64,000 bases of DNA from Daphnia pulex (taxonomy: Eukaryota; Arthropoda; Branchiopoda; Diplostraca; Daphniidae): NCBI RefSeq assembly GCF_021134715.1, contig NC_060028.1, positions 4,362,501 through 4,426,500 of the forward strand, read 5' to 3'. This document shows, in pieces, positions 1 through 10,189 of this stretch (its first letter is position 1; every line of letters starts with the position of its first letter). The position numbers and the translations under genes are program-made. Under the pieces are notes generated by a model. That model was not told the origin of the DNA, made no database searches, and saw nothing but the letters and a program-made list of their open reading frames with translations.

Positions 1-154
1 CAGTCATCTTTAGTGATGAAAAAACTTTTGGGTTGGATTTTTTTATATTTGAAATGGTTTTATGTATACTATTTTACATATAAATATATTTATATACAGT
101 CACGCTTGTTAATTTCTTGAGCAGGCGAATTGATCTATATGTTTTTATATTAAA

Positions 155-1494
155 TTGACAACGCAAGCGGTCCTGTCATTTGTTCGAAACAGGTGGCCTA
201 AACATCGAAAGAATTGCAATGCGGCAACCAAGTTGTTTTGGCAACAGAGACATGACTTCAGTGAGTGCAACGGCTTGATACTCAAAGGCGAACAAATTGT
301 GGTTCCTGCATCCCTACAGTCTGATGTTCTTAGACAAATTCATGACGGCCATTTAGGCATCTCCAAGTGCATCGAAAGAGCCAAATTAACGGTATACTGG
401 CCTCGTTACATGGATCAAGTGACAAATCTGGTGGAAGGGTGTGATAAATGTCAGGAACATATGCATCAAAATCCAGCACAGCCATCATATCCGGTTCCGA
501 TTCCAGAATATCCATTTCAGAAAGTTGCCGCTGATTTATACGAAATTCGTGGAGTTCATTATTTGTTGGTCGTAGATTACTTCAGTAAACGGCCTTGTGC
601 AGTGCCTCTGAAAACTATCACTAGTGCGTCAGTGATTACTGAACTCAAGCGTTTCTTCATTGATTTTGGTGTACCGGAGCAGCTTGTGTCGGATAACGGG
701 AAACAATTTGATTCCGCGGAGTTTCGTCAGTTCTGCAACGCTTTAAATATTCGTTCTACAACCTCCAGCCCTGAATACCCTCGCTCCAATGGATTAGTGG
801 AAAGGATGGTACAAACGGTCTTTTATTAAATCTCAAAGTGAAGGAAAGACCATATTAGATACATTGCAAGTTCTTCGCTCCACTCCTCTCAGGAACGGAT
901 TACCTACTCCAGCTGTCATTCTGCAACGAAGAAATCTCAGGGGCGGATTATTGCTCACACCCCAACAGCTAAAGTCAAAAAATTTAAGCGACACATTCGT
1001 CAAAGAAAAATTAGAACAGCGTCAAGCCACTCAATTCTTTCACTCTGTGGGCCGGAAAAACTAATCAACTTAGACAAATCGCTCGTTCGACAACGCAGCA
1101 CTCAGCAGAAGACAAGGTTCCATCAATTGAATCGTCACGACCGGCTGTCTCAATCGATCAACCGATGCGTAGGTCAATCAACTTTATGGAGGAGTGGCAG
1201 TCATCTTCAAGTGTTCCCGTTTCAACACCGACACCGATTAGGAGCCGTTCCAGCTCAATCAATCCTACACTATCGGAGTTGGGTGATCCGGAAGATTTAA
1301 TGTTGGCGTTCCATGGTTTTGAATCGGCGGGTGTACGACCTCCAGTCGCTCGTAGTCGTCCTCGACGCTCCCAGTCCACGGGAGTTGATTCGGTTTCGTC
1401 TCCATCGCAAGGAATTCGGTCGTCGTCGGTGGAAACTTCAAATATTCGTGTGACTCGCTCGGGTCGAGAATATGGCGCAAGGTCCCGTCATTAA
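155..1494 (+). pseudogene. Ty3/gypsy retrotransposon pol remnant (integrase and C-terminal tail)
   Basis: This is the 3' part of an LTR-retrotransposon polyprotein; integrase inserts element cDNA into the genome. The first part (155-829) has the His-His-Cys-Cys zinc-binding region (HDGHLG, then CDKCQ), followed by the catalytic core with an Asp in ADLYE, an Asp in VSDNG and a Glu in GLVERMV, the spacing of a D,D-35-E integrase. The frame stops just after the catalytic Glu. It resumes in other frames at about 864-1064 and 1165-1494, ending in a basic tail (VTRSGREYG) typical of gypsy integrase C-termini. At least two frame changes and the absence of gag, protease, reverse transcriptase and a 5' LTR show that it is dead and 5'-truncated. 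A polypurine tract and LTR follow. The family call is secure; the exact clade is not determined. Confidence 0.88.
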
Positions 1495-1674
1495 TGCTAA
1501 AACTCTGTGTGTGGCTATGTCATTCTTGGTAAAATGTTTAACTCCATAAAATTTAATAGGATTCTGGTTTTGCAGAGAAATAGTTGTGCTCGGATAAAAT
1601 TGTTTTATTGATTACTTGCAAATTAATTTGTTGGTTTACTGATTTTTCGAATTATCTTGTTCAAAAACATTTTT

Positions 1675-1686
1675 AGGAAAGGAAGA
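1675..1686 (+). other. Putative polypurine tract
   Basis: A run of A and G with one T before it lies directly upstream of the TGTTGTAACG that opens the putative LTR. This is the expected place of the plus-strand priming site of a gypsy element. Confidence 0.55.
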
Positions 1687-2039
1687 TGTTGTAACGTTGC
1701 TTCACTAGGTGGCTCACTGGTAGCTAGAGAGACACAGACGAAGCCCAATACAGTAGTCTTAAACCGGCGTCTTAGTGGTAGAGTCTCCATTACTACACGC
1801 TTCTTTATTTTTATACCATAGCGATTTTTATACAGGATACTGTATCTTTTACTACAGCGTGACATCTTGGGTAGAGTTGTTGTGTTATCGTGCCCTTCAT
1901 TCCGTGACCGCCAGATGGCGTGCGGCTCACAAGGCGATAGGAAGCAGCGCTGCAGCGGGCTGAAAGAAAGGCAGTTTCGTTTCGGCTTATATTTTTGTTA
2001 AGCATCGGGAAGTGGAGTTGGGAACATCACTTTGCAACA
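1687..2039 (+). repeat. Putative 3' LTR of the Ty3/gypsy element
   Basis: The segment opens with TGTTG and closes with CAACA, the short inverted repeat expected of LTR ends, and is 353 bp long. It follows the pol remnant and a purine-rich tract. No matching 5' LTR lies in the window, so the right border rests only on the TGTTG/CAACA match. Confidence 0.55.
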
Positions 2040-2080
2040 GCACTCTCAGCTGTAATGTCGTAATGACCTTGGGTTTTTAG

Positions 2081-2547
2081 GGTCTGATTCTGTTTTGAGC
2101 ACTACAGCTCTAGATGGTGATTCAGTTGTTGTTAGCTCATCAAACAACGCTCTTAATGTGGCCGTGTGCAAAGCTTTTGACGTAATTAGCAACGCATCAA
2201 CCAGTTCGATCGTTATAGTTGAAGAACACATATATTCCGACACTGAAAAAAGAATCGAATTGGTCGAGTGGCACTATCCCCCGCTTGTGAATCAGGATTC
2301 TGTTACAGATGCAACCCTAAATGAAGCTCTTTGTACTTCTTCTTACGAAAGAAATTCTGTCAACTGGATTGGAGAATCAATGGACTCACAACTCTTGTTT
2401 GACCAATTAAAATCACTTGGTAGTTGTCCTGGACCAATAACACCAAAAACCAAGCAAGTTTTCCTCCGACAGTTTTTTCGGTTGCGCAGAGAACAGGCTG
2501 CGCATGTTCCTTCACCAAAGAGGCTTGGGTTATCCAAAGAACTTTAG
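2081..2547 (+). CDS. LEM-domain exon (ANKLE1-like?), partial
   Basis: An open exon of about 155 codons begins after a TTTTTAG acceptor and ends in a TAG stop. Its last third reads as a LEM domain: FDQLKSLG, then CPGPITPKTKQVFLRQ, then a basic FRLRREQ. The G-x-x-PGPIT-x-x-T core is the family signature. LEM domains bind the chromatin protein BAF in nuclear-envelope proteins; the PGPI form also occurs in the LEM/GIY-YIG nuclease ANKLE1. There is no initiator Met, so upstream exons must exist if it is expressed, but none is visible because a retrotransposon LTR lies only about 40 bases upstream. The protein stops soon after the domain, with no GIY-YIG nuclease. It could be the last exon of a real gene or a relic. 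The domain call is moderate to good; the gene call is weak. Confidence 0.5.
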
Positions 2548-3850
2548 ACTATTTTGCTTAACTATAAGGTAAAAGGTAAAAGTTGATTGAATTCATTAAA
2601 GATATTTCTATGACGACGTAATACATTCTCTTCATCTTTAGGTCTTAGTACCGAATAGATAGAATAGATTTTATCCTTTTTTCATATATTTACGAGAAAA
2701 ACTCGAAAAACGGTTATAGTTTTTGAGGACACGTTGATAGGTGAAAAAAGCCTGAGTCAAACTTATGTTTTTACTCCTCCATAGGCCAATCCATTTTAAT
2801 TTAGATGCAGAAATATACCTTTCTTTCATCTTGAAAGCCGTTTTTTTTTCATTTGGAATGACGCGAGACAGTCTTCGAAATAGAATGTAGTTTCCGTAAC
2901 TTCGTTGTTTCATCCAAGCAAGCCAAGCCATGCTTTTCGGTTGCAGTACTCTCTAATAAATATGTCGGTAATTTTTCGAGAAAAATCTCGGTAATCAACG
3001 TCCAGACTTTATTGTCGGGATTTTTTGTAACCAGATTAAAATCCGTACCATTGTCGATTTGCCTTCCTGTTTTCAGACCGGATATATACTCACTCCTCAT
3101 ATTTTTTTAAATCCCAGGGTCTGTCTGGGATTTAATCTCTACTCAGGGTTAGATAGGGAGAGATCCAAAAACTAAATTTCCATTTAATGGTTAATGAAAA
3201 CAAAATTGACACAAAAAAGAGCGTAAAAAACTGTGTCGAATGGTAAGCAGACAGATGGTGAAAAATGGGGCGAAGTAGGGAACAGACGCCAGGTGTGTAA
3301 CGCTTTTTACACGCCTGTCAGTCATTTTTTGAAATGGTAACACTGCATCCTGCCCAGAAAATTTAAAAATACTAAAATAATTTTTTTAAATAATTATTTT
3401 CAATTGACATTCTAAAATGTTTTTAATAAAAATTTTTTTCTAATAATATTCGTAATAAACGTTCAATTGGAATTGGCAACATGATATTGTTTTTGTTTCA
3501 TTTGTCATTGCGCAAATGAAGGAAAGAGATAACTTTTTAAACAAGAAATATTAGCTTACATTCAGAAAGTTGAACGGCGGCAATCGGGGGTGGCTCTCTC
3601 AATCGGACGCCTTTTCTAGGGGATACAAGTACGCAAAGACGTTTACGAAGGAGAGTCTCAACGAGTCCATATTCGTTTTCCGGTGCCAAGAAAAAACGAA
3701 AATGAAGTGAGCAATGCTGGTTGTCCAAAAAATCCAAACGTAATCTGACGCTGCTAGGAAAGTCGATGACCCTCATCGACCAACTATTTCGACAAACTAT
3801 ATCGACCAACTATTTCTAATAGAATATATTTTGAAAAAATATTAATCGGC
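2548..3850. other. Intergenic, no assignable gene
   Basis: AT-rich sequence. Two overlapping minus-strand reading frames (about 3100 to 2671) have mixed, protein-like composition but no motif I recognise. They may be a decayed transposon gene. Nothing else stands out. Confidence 0.4.
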
Positions 3851-4870
3851 GAAATGAATCCTGAAGTGCATGTTTTAAATAAATTACTTAACCAAATTAA
3901 TTACGAATTATATGAAAAGAGGACTTCGAAACGCAAAGTTTTGAATACACTCAATGGCGTCGTTATTATGGAAATTTATGGTAACAGTTATTATTATTTT
4001 TTATTATAAGACATTAATGCCAATGCCAAGCTACAGATGGATAAAATGGGAAAAATCAAATATGCATCTAAAGCAAAAATAATGATTTTTATGGTTGAAG
4101 TTATAAATATAATTATATAAAAAATGTTAATTACCTAACTTGGATTCCCCTTTTACCAGTCTGAAAAGATTTAGCAACAACTGGGTTGTTATTTCCACAA
4201 AGGATTCCCATTGGCGCAGTTTGATTAACTCCCCATCTTTCAATAACATCGCGAGAATATACAGGTCCCATCCATTGTCCTCTTTTTTTTTTACTTGCAG
4301 AGCTTTAAAGCTATATTTGATTAAATCTAAATACCTGTGATGGATATAAACAAAGGAATATGGCTTGTATCATCATTTAGTCAAATGTGGTGTAAAACTA
4401 GTTCAGGGACATACCTAGGGATAAGAGAAAAGTAAAGGAACAAAGGCTTTATAAATCCAGAGATGAATTTTGATTCCTGTTCTGGCAAATAGTTTCTTGG
4501 GTCGTAAGTCTCCTTTGCCTCCTTTTTTATAAGGCAAATTATACTTTTAGATACTATTATGACAGTTGTGAAAACTAAATGCAGAAGTAAACCCAAAATA
4601 CAAGTAATCTTCTTCTGTGGCAAATTTGAAAAGCCAGTATGCATCTCAGAACATGTCAAAGATGAGAGAAGATAATGAACCACAAGTGAACAAAAAGAAA
4701 AGAAGAAAAGTCCTGAATTTGATGTTGTTATTACAGCGTCTTGCGTAATTTGTAACTTCATTTTCGACATTCGCTGTTTCTCTTTAATGTTAATCTTTAA
4801 TTCACTTTTTATTTTTCAATAATGTCGTGATAAATGTTGCGTGGAAATGGCTTAGAACATAATACACAAT
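3851..4870. other. AT-rich stretch with an unassigned 129-codon minus-strand frame
   Basis: A minus-strand frame from 4770 to 4381 starts with Met and would encode 129 residues with two or three hydrophobic stretches (for example around CILGLLLHLVFTTVIIV). I do not recognise it. A short plus-strand frame at 3854-3990 (MNPEVHVLNKLL...) ends near a possible splice donor. Neither has further support; both may be chance. Confidence 0.2.
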
Positions 4871-4889
4871 AAAAAGTTTGTGCTACAAT

Positions 4890-6460
4890 TGAACGAGAAT
4901 ACTGAGAAATCTGAAATCCATTTTTTCACAGAAGAAACACTGGAAAAATGCAAAGAAGTGCAGTTAGTGTATAAAAGTCAACCGAATTCAAAGTACAATG
5001 TCATTGAACTTCCTGATTCTGTTGACAATACAGCAAGTGGTTATCACTAAAAATGCTATAGAAATTATATAGCTGTGTTTACCAAAGCTAAACAATCTGA
5101 ATCTGCCAAAAAAGGTTCAGAGTTTCCACAAATCAGTTAAGATAACTTTGATGACCAAAGCCCAATTCAATATGCTAAGCCAGGTAAAACAGTGGCATTA
5201 TGGTTCACATTTGCACCCTGTTATAATTCAAATTCTTTTTGGTTATTTTAAAATCAAATGTCAGACCTTTGAGATCCGCAACTAATCAATCTTGCTTACC
5301 AATGTCGACAAGCAGAACTGGTTGTTTTCCCCACTTTTTCTGTTCTGTGGAAAAGAAGCAAAAGGAGCAAAAGGGAGGAAAGAAAGATCGCCTTGTAATA
5401 TGCATGACAGCAAACTTTCAAGAAGGCATTATTCGAAACACAAAGACTACTTGAAGAATTTGCTATACTAGCTAAAATCGAGCACATCGATTTCGCGGCC
5501 AAAGAAGTCAGATACCATGACATTTTCAGATTGGATTTGTAATAGTAAAGCAAGTGGTGTGTTGAATAAAATAAATTGAAAAGAAAGTGATTGGCAACAA
5601 AAGATGAAAATTCGAAAGAAGGCCACAGATGCAGTTCAAGAATTTGTGAAATAAAATACCATTGAAAAAGAAGAAGTCATCTTGTTAAGGACGTTGTTCG
5701 ACAATACATTTTTTACCTTGAAAGTTTTGGATTACCATCTGGTTATATTGACAACATTGATCAAATTAAACTTTAGTATACCTTACTGACCTCCCTTGGA
5801 AATAATTTTGGGAAAAAGTTGGTTATTTTAACGCACCCACAACCTGACATTGACAAAATATAATGTTAAGTGAAACAGTTTTATGTATAGTCGAATGCCA
5901 TAAAATTGGCCACGGAAAGAGAAAGGCTGCTTGATGGCAAGGCAAATAAAGTTATAATATTTTTTGGTACATTAAAATCAACTGATACTGTTGCATAGAT
6001 AAGGGAAACTGCTTTTACATTACGGCATGAAATCAAAAAAGCTAAAAGAATGCCTACTCCCTCAAATCCTACATAGGAGACATCATCAAAGGTGAAGCGG
6101 AAACCCCCCAACTCTTTACTATTATTTGAGTGTCTCACCATCGGACGTAATCGAGAAGGGGAAGATACCTACGATAAAAGAATGTCGCATATCGTCTTAA
6201 GCTCAAGACGTTATGTTCTTAACGCCCAATGGCATTTGCAAGACATCCAAACACCTTCTTTAGGGATAGTACTGAAGTATGACAGGAAGCAGAGGGGCAA
6301 TCGAGATACTTAATAGGTATGCCTGAATTATCTTGAATATGTATAAATCGATGATACAATTGGTATTGAAATTTAACAGGTTGATAGTCATTGCACCAGC
6401 TACCATAATATTGAAGGGATCGAAACAGAATTAACGTTTTCTGTCACTCAGGTGGCACAA
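4890..6460 (+). pseudogene. Decayed transposon-associated protein gene
   Basis: Read across shifting plus-strand frames, this stretch keeps islands of a protein family common in arthropod and cnidarian repeats. The islands are, in order: a piece ending LPDSVDNTASGYH followed by a Cys-Tyr-Arg-Asn stretch near 4960-5070; KIEHIDFAAKEVRYHDI near 5475-5525; LLTSLGNNFGKK near 5785; REAAFTLRHEIKKAKRMPTP near 6005-6065; VKRKPPNSLLLFECL near 6090-6135; and GIETELTF near 6415. The order and spacing match a single long gene. More than ten stops and frameshifts make it inactive. The family assignment rests on remembered motif islands; the biochemical role of the protein is not known to me. Confidence 0.6.
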
Positions 6461-6555
6461 AGACTCTGTTTCAGCCTAGTTACGCAGGGTTGTTTCCCAG
6501 ATCTGTTTTTGCTCGTTAATGACCGAAAATAAGTTAGCTGTAGCAGCCATGCAAT

Positions 6556-6661
6556 ACAGACTATGTGTAACATGTTGTTAAAATAGTTGTAAAACTTTGT
6601 ATGTGTAAACTCTGTTACGAGCTAGTTTTACATGCGTAATTATACGTAATACATAGTCTGT
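6556..6661. repeat. Imperfect 106-bp hairpin (foldback)
   Basis: ACAGACTATGT at 6556-6566 is matched by its reverse complement at 6651-6661. The similarity continues inward, with mismatches, to GTAAAACT/AGTTTTAC, leaving a loop of about 25 bases. The shape is that of a small MITE or relic foldback. Confidence 0.6.
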
Positions 6662-7660
6662 TATTCCATACGTGTTATACAGCTCATTTAGTTTAGAAAT
6701 TTTACAGACTGGAAACAGCCTTCTTTCAGGTCTGTACACCATTCATGATTATATTCATGATTATATTAATAAATACACTATTTTACAGTAGAAACAAATT
6801 TTCAATTATACCATAATACCAGCCAAATTATCATCTATCGGAACCGCTCAAGGAATGTTTTATTTTTACAAAATGAAATCAAATTGTTGCGAAAATAAAA
6901 ATAAATGTAGTTCTTGATTGATTGCTTTCTTGCGACTTGAATGATTGCACTCCTTGATCAACATGAGGTCTTTAACTTGATACTTCTATTTAAAAAATTT
7001 TAATTAAATAATAACAGTTAAATTTTTTCGTTACTTAGTGTGTTAGGGGTAACCTGAAACCCCCTCCCCCCCCCCCCCACAGCTCCTTCATTCTTTCATT
7101 TTCTTTCTACGTTAAGCAGCATAGAATAAGGTTGAACTGGAATTTGAAAAAGTTTATTATTTGTTAATGTGTAAATTTAAATTGACAGCGTATCAATAAG
7201 AATAGAATTCTAAAAACCTACTTGCTTTCCCAACAACTACTGTATCTGTCCTTTTTACGTGCTAGCTTGCACGGCCAGATGGATTTATTGGACGAGTTTG
7301 GCTATCAATTATTCCAGTTTTAGGCGTTTTTTTCTAATAATGGCCTTTCTCTTCCTCTGGTAAATCCTCTTCCCGCTGTCTCAATCGAACGTGGTAAGTA
7401 TGAAGATGCAGTCAAATTTTCTTAGCTGCTGCTAGATGATAAGCCAACGTTCTTTTTTTTTACTTTTGCTTAAATTTAAGTATTTTGAAGACGGCTGTAA
7501 GCCGTACCCGTTTGGATGTCTTACAGCGCGACATTAGTATAGACATAGGCAATCCTATGGACGTCGGGTTAAGATATTTCACTCGGCTGAAAAGATGGGC
7601 GACGTACATCCTATAGATAGAGGCGTGCTACCAGGACTGTAAGTATTCAGTTTGATATAT
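6662..7660. other. Intergenic, no assignable gene
   Basis: AT-rich, with a C homopolymer near 7060-7078. No coding or RNA feature is recognised. Confidence 0.45.
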
Positions 7661-7679
7661 TTACTACTAACAGAAACGA

Positions 7680-8245
7680 ATGATCAAACAGAGTGTAGAA
7701 GATCGATTTGAAACTATTGTTACTAAACACAGACTTACACGGTCGGCTGTTAAAGACCTTGCTATTAATCTTCTTGTTAGTCTTGGCCATAACATCCATA
7801 CTGAGGCACGTACAATTTGTAAAACCCCCAGGACAAACATTAATTCCGATTCTTTTCAACATTTTAAACATTATCAAAGGGTTTTTTTTTACTATACTAT
7901 ATATTTTTTTTTTGGTATATTTTTTGACGGTGGGAACGGATTTACATTTCAACTAAGTATTGACGGGTCTAATTTTTATAAAAGTGAAAAAAAAGCTTTC
8001 TGGCCAATTCTTTTTCGAGTCTCGAATGTGAATGATAGTCGCCCATTCCCTGTGTCATTTTTTTGTGACGGGGAGAAACCACCAAATCTAAATCTTTATC
8101 TTGAACCTTTTTTAAATGAACTTAAACCTTTAGAAGAAAATGGAATTGATGTCAACGACAGACATCTTATGGTAAAATTGATTGCTTTTATCTGTGATGC
8201 ATCAGCTAGAAGTCTTGTAAAAAGGAATTATTGGTCATTCGGTTG
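7680..8245 (+). pseudogene. Transposon-encoded protein (putative transposase) remnant
   Basis: The frame contains the block FQLSIDGSNFYKS, then AFWPILFRV, PFPVSFFCDGEKPPNLN, LNELKPLEENGID and LIAFICDASARS. These conserved blocks come, in order, from a repeat-encoded protein family widespread in arthropods and cnidarians (FxxxIDG, FWPIL, ICDAPAR). The conserved region stops abruptly after ASARSLVKR, where the inverted-repeat element at 8246-9375 begins. A short plus-strand piece with REYN near 9400 may be its continuation beyond that insertion. The N-terminal half is eroded by an AT-rich insert. The family is recognised from motifs; I cannot assign a superfamily. Confidence 0.65.
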
Positions 8246-8460
8246 CCACCCGTTTCGGCAATTTTTTTCGGCACTTCGATTTCGTCGTTTTCGGCACCCC
8301 ATGAAAACCACACTTCCTCAAACATGAAAAATTATTGTCTGTTTTGGCACCAATTTTGCCATTTTCGGCACCAATTCTGTGCCAAATGTAACAATAAAAA
8401 CAGTGTTTGGGTATAGCATGGTCTTTGAGTTTCCATTGCTTGAACGGCTGACAATGTCAT

Positions 8461-8522
8461 CGGTGGTCAGCATCCCGGGCTGACATGAAAAAGGATCTAA
8501 GTTCAAATCTCGGCCGAGTCGA
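8461..8522 (+). repeat. tRNA-like segment, outer left arm
   Basis: GGTGGTCAGCATCCCGGGCT is followed 28 bases later by GTTCAAATCTCGG, which resembles RNA polymerase III boxes A and B. Degenerate; it would not fold as a standard tRNA. Confidence 0.55.
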
Positions 8523-8642
8523 AAGAAAGATTTCCATAATATAGCATTTTTTGAATTTTAAAAAGACAATGGCGGCGGTGACTGCCATATCATGCGGTCA
8601 CATGTTGCACTACATAAGTTAATGTCTTACCCACACATATTA

Positions 8643-8712
8643 GCGGTAGTCTAATGATCAGCATCCCGTGCTGCCATGCCAAAGGACCGAGATTCGAATC
8701 TCGGTCAAGTCG
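8643..8712 (+). repeat. tRNA-like segment, inner left arm
   Basis: The best copy of the four. GCGGTAGTCTAATGATCAGC (box-A-like) precedes GACCGAGATTCGAATCTCGG, a T-arm-like hairpin containing the box B core TTCGAATC. The acceptor stem is not intact, so it is a tRNA-derived repeat and not a tRNA gene. Confidence 0.6.
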
Positions 8713-8920
8713 ATCAGGAAAACTATGTTCGATATTAGAAGAATTTAAATTATTAAGCTTCAAGAAGTTGATAGAAGATGGAAGAAGTAGCTCTTCACGA
8801 TCGCGACTGTGGAGGGAAGAAGATAGAAATGACCCAGAGCTTCAAGTAATACATCACGCCTGGCACAGCTTTTTTACAATTTATTTTTTCAAAAATTTAA
8901 ACTTAGTTTTCCTTACCGAT

Positions 8921-8990
8921 TTGATCAAGATTCGAACCTCAATCCCTTGGAATGGCAGCACAGGTTAACGTCCACTACACCACAACCGAC
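8921..8990 (-). repeat. tRNA-like segment, inner right arm
   Basis: On the minus strand, GGTTGTGGTGTAGTGGACG leads to TGTGCTGCCATTCC and then GAGGTTCGAATCTTG. It is inverted relative to 8643-8712, shares the TGCTGCCAT block, and is followed by a similar AAGGAAAACTA tail. Confidence 0.6.
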
Positions 8991-9154
8991 ATACGAGCAA
9001 GAGGGAAAGCATGGGTCTGAATGGTAGCTCGCTATACATTAGCCGAGACATTGACTTATTTAATGCAACATGTAACCGCATAAAATTGGAATGACTGATG
9101 CTGCTGTAATTCTAAATATTAAAAATTTCATTTTTTCTGAAAATTCCATCTCGA

Positions 9155-9212
9155 CTTTACAGAGATTTGAATCTTAGTACTGGCAGCGCGGCCGACCATC
9201 ATACCACCGTTG
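9155..9212 (-). repeat. tRNA-like segment, outer right arm
   Basis: On the minus strand, GGTGGTATGATGGTCGGC is followed by GCTGCCAGTAC and AGATTCAAATCTCTG, then by an AAAGTCGA block also seen at the end of the left copies. It mirrors 8461-8522. Confidence 0.55.
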
Positions 9213-9439
9213 ACACGAAGATAAACGTGGGGACGGATGGAGGGGGGGGGGCAGGTTAACCTTCACTGAACCCTCTTTTTCAATAAAATTATTAAAATCC
9301 CATAATAAATACAATTGTGCCGAAACGGAAAAACATAGTGCCAAAATGGAAAAATATAGTGCCGAACCAAAAACATGAGGCCCGGAACTGCTGTAATGCT
9401 TCCAGAGAATACAATACTTCTGCAGCTTTAGCACGACTA

Positions 9440-9737
9440 ACATTTAGGTCTTGGATTCCGCAGGTGGCACCGTTTTTCTACCGTTGTGAATTGACTTCTA
9501 TTCAAGAAGTAACACAGAGCTACAAGATGAACGTCTTGACTTTCGACCATCAGACTGTGTGCCGTAAAAATCTTCGAAATTCTTAACCGATGACGCCAAT
9601 TCTTGGGGTAGGCCTACAAACCTGTATTCCTCGTTATTGGCAAGTTTATCCGTTGCCTCATTGTCTGTGATCCCAAGACGGCTTGGAATCCATGCTTGGT
9701 ACTTTTGAGTTCCGGATGCTTTAAGGCCGAGAAGGGA
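9440..9737 (-). pseudogene. Non-LTR retrotransposon RNase H remnant, 3' portion
   Basis: On the minus strand, starting at 9737, the translation passes through PFSALKHPELKS and then, after a frame change, QAWIPSRLGITDNEATDKLA. The WIPSHxGIxGNExADxLA pattern is the C-terminal signature of the RNase H domain of jockey/I-type non-LTR elements. The upstream half lies at 13636-13740, across a 3.9-kb insertion of two tandem elements. If those are removed, the frame reads continuously through the junction (LSKLYPFSALKHPE). Decay includes at least one frameshift. The downstream border near 9440 is uncertain. Confidence 0.6.
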
Positions 9738-10189
9738 TCAAGCCCCTTCGTGGCGCCTTCGAGATTTTTTTTATTCGTTTTGGTTTTTTTTAACAGATGA
9801 TAAATGAAAATAGTTAGTTTTCTGATTAGTCTCACTTCTCATCGTTGATTGACTTTTTTTTATCATCATTTAGTCCCACTCATTATGTGAAAATTTAGGA
9901 AGGAAAAGAGTGTTGGGTAGTGAAACTGGGACTAGTGAAACTAGGATCCTGCTTTCCTCTGCCCTCTAGTGTGTGTTTCGACACTGTATTCTGTCAACTG
10001 TCTGTCATGGCCTCATTGTTTTGTGTCATCGTTTTGTGATAATTTTACAGTGTAATGTTAAATAATAATTTTCGATTTATTCATTAAATTTTTTATTTAA
10101 ATAAATGGATTCAAATGTAACACAAGAGTCGTTTTTATTATCTATGTAAAATGGCACTTAACAGGAGAAGAGATGATATGATTTTGTCT

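Larger units (their letters stand above)
8246..9375. mobile_element. Nested inverted-repeat element with tRNA-like arms
   Basis: This 1.1-kb insertion has mirrored parts. The outermost are clusters of a TTTTnGGCAC motif: several copies at 8250-8385 and the reverse-complement form at 9315-9372. Inside them are tRNA-like segments at 8461-8522 (plus) and 9155-9212 (minus), and inside those a second pair at 8643-8712 (plus) and 8921-8990 (minus). All four share a box-A-like GGTGGTnTAATGGTCAGC-type start, a TGCTGCCA middle, and a box-B-like GATTCGAATCTC. The element interrupts a transposon gene. It resembles tRNA-derived SINE heads arranged as a foldback. No protein is encoded. Confidence 0.65.

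Noticed and set aside
8643-8712. Functional tRNA gene.
   Set aside because: Box-A- and box-B-like sequences are present, but the acceptor and D stems do not pair, and three related degenerate copies lie nearby in both orientations. It is a tRNA-derived repeat.
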